DNA of 64,000 bases from Morganella sibonii. Lineage in GTDB: Bacteria > Pseudomonadota > Gammaproteobacteria > Enterobacterales > Enterobacteriaceae. Below are positions 63,712 to 64,000 of this stretch, in pieces. The stretch is taken from NCBI RefSeq assembly GCF_040560245.1, contig NZ_JAKMWP010000004.1. The stretch is one strand, 5' to 3'. Under the pieces are notes generated by a model. That model was given only the letters and a program-made list of their open reading frames with translations. It searched no databases and was not told where the DNA came from. How positions within the stretch are numbered: position 1 is the first letter of the stretch; each line of letters starts with the position of its first letter. Both the position numbers and the translations under genes were made by a program.

Positions 63712-64000
63712 TGATCTTACCCAGCAATAGTGGACACGCAGCTAAGTGAGTAAACTCTTTACCAGAGGTGACTCATATGACAAAAAAAGTATTAACCACT
63801 AAGCAACCCCGTAAGCAATATACGCCCGAATTTCGCCAGGAAGCCCTGAACCTGGCTGAACGTATCGGTGTAGCCGCCGCTTCCCGTGAACTTGGCCTTT
63901 ACGAATCACAGCTTTACGCTTGGCGCAGTAAGCAACAGCAAAGCCTATCTGCTTCCGAACGTGAGCAGAAACTTGCGACCGAAAATGCCCGGCTCAAGCG
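63712..64000 (+). mobile_element. IS3-family insertion sequence, left end (continues beyond window)
   Basis: From about TGATCTTACCCAGCAATAG (63712) with TGGACACGCAGCTAAGTGAG just after, then an orfA starting at 63777. The layout is that of IS3-family elements common in Enterobacterales. The exact left terminus and the target duplication cannot be set without the right end. Confidence 0.65.
63777..64000 (+). CDS. IS3-family transposase OrfA (partial, cut by window edge)
   Basis: 74 codons: MTKKVLTTKQPRKQYTPEFR then QEALNLAERIGVAAASRELG and YESQLYAWRSKQQQ, a typical helix-turn-helix OrfA followed by the start of a leucine zipper (LATENARLK). AGAGGTGA is the ribosome binding site. OrfB and the frameshift site would lie beyond the window. 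The reading frame is intact, unlike the IS remnant at 62 kb. Confidence 0.88.
   Translation, partial: MTKKVLTTKQPRKQYTPEFRQEALNLAERIGVAAASRELGLYESQLYAWRSKQQQSLSASEREQKLATENARLK

Noticed and set aside
63301..63720. Possible CRISPR-like or phage attachment structure near the right edge.
   Set aside because: The repeat at 63337-63414 is a single inverted element, with no spacer array, tRNA or integrase nearby.

Overview
The window is chromosomal DNA of an enterobacterium, most likely Morganella morganii or a close relative (Morganellaceae). Three things point there: the conserved Enterobacterales gene order, the 16S rRNA sequence in the rRNA operon at 40.4-45.8 kb, which agrees with what I remember of Morganella 16S, and proteins that match E. 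coli orthologues closely in length and motifs. This is read from sequence and memory only; no database was searched.

Layout. 0-5.7 kb: xni (cut by the left edge), ppnN and queF on the minus strand, then syd, a probable CsrB-type regulatory RNA, yqcC-truC-yqcA, and yaeH. 5.8-11 kb: dapD, glnD, an unrecognised membrane-anchored protein, and map. 11.1-32.3 kb: the long plus-strand housekeeping series rpsB-tsf-pyrH-frr-dxr-uppS-cdsA-rseP-bamA-skp-lpxD-fabZ-lpxA-lpxB-rnhB-dnaE-accA-tilS (translation, isoprenoid and phospholipid precursors, outer-membrane assembly, lipid A, DNA replication, fatty acid synthesis). 32.3-40 kb: rof, nlpE, proS, trmO, rcsF, the methionine importer metNIQ with MetJ operators, and gmhB. 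40.05-45.8 kb: an rRNA operon with two promoters, 16S, tRNA-Ile, tRNA-Ala, 23S, 5S and a terminator.

From 45.9 kb the region becomes accessory: yghU, a chemotaxis receptor with a flagellar sigma-28 promoter, a DUF1007/NicO metal-transport pair behind a near-consensus Zur operator, an unknown lipoprotein behind a perfect Fur-type palindrome, a DUF4189 protein, a broken gene, a Fur-box-associated TonB-dependent siderophore receptor, DUF6404, yibL, and a second siderophore receptor in one operon with FhuC-, FhuD- and FhuB-type transport genes. That operon lies between two 28-bp direct copies of an IS-derived end. The right edge holds an IS3-family transposase fragment, a probably foreign rlmF, a hairpin repeat, and the start of an IS3-family element that runs out of the window.

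Taken together, the right third is a metal-acquisition neighbourhood (zinc and ferric siderophores, each behind a plausible Zur or Fur site) embedded in insertion-sequence debris next to an rRNA operon. I did not find a CRISPR array, prophage, restriction system or biosynthetic cluster. The least explained parts are the Fur-box lipoprotein, the protein between glnD and map, and the IS-bounded siderophore operon.
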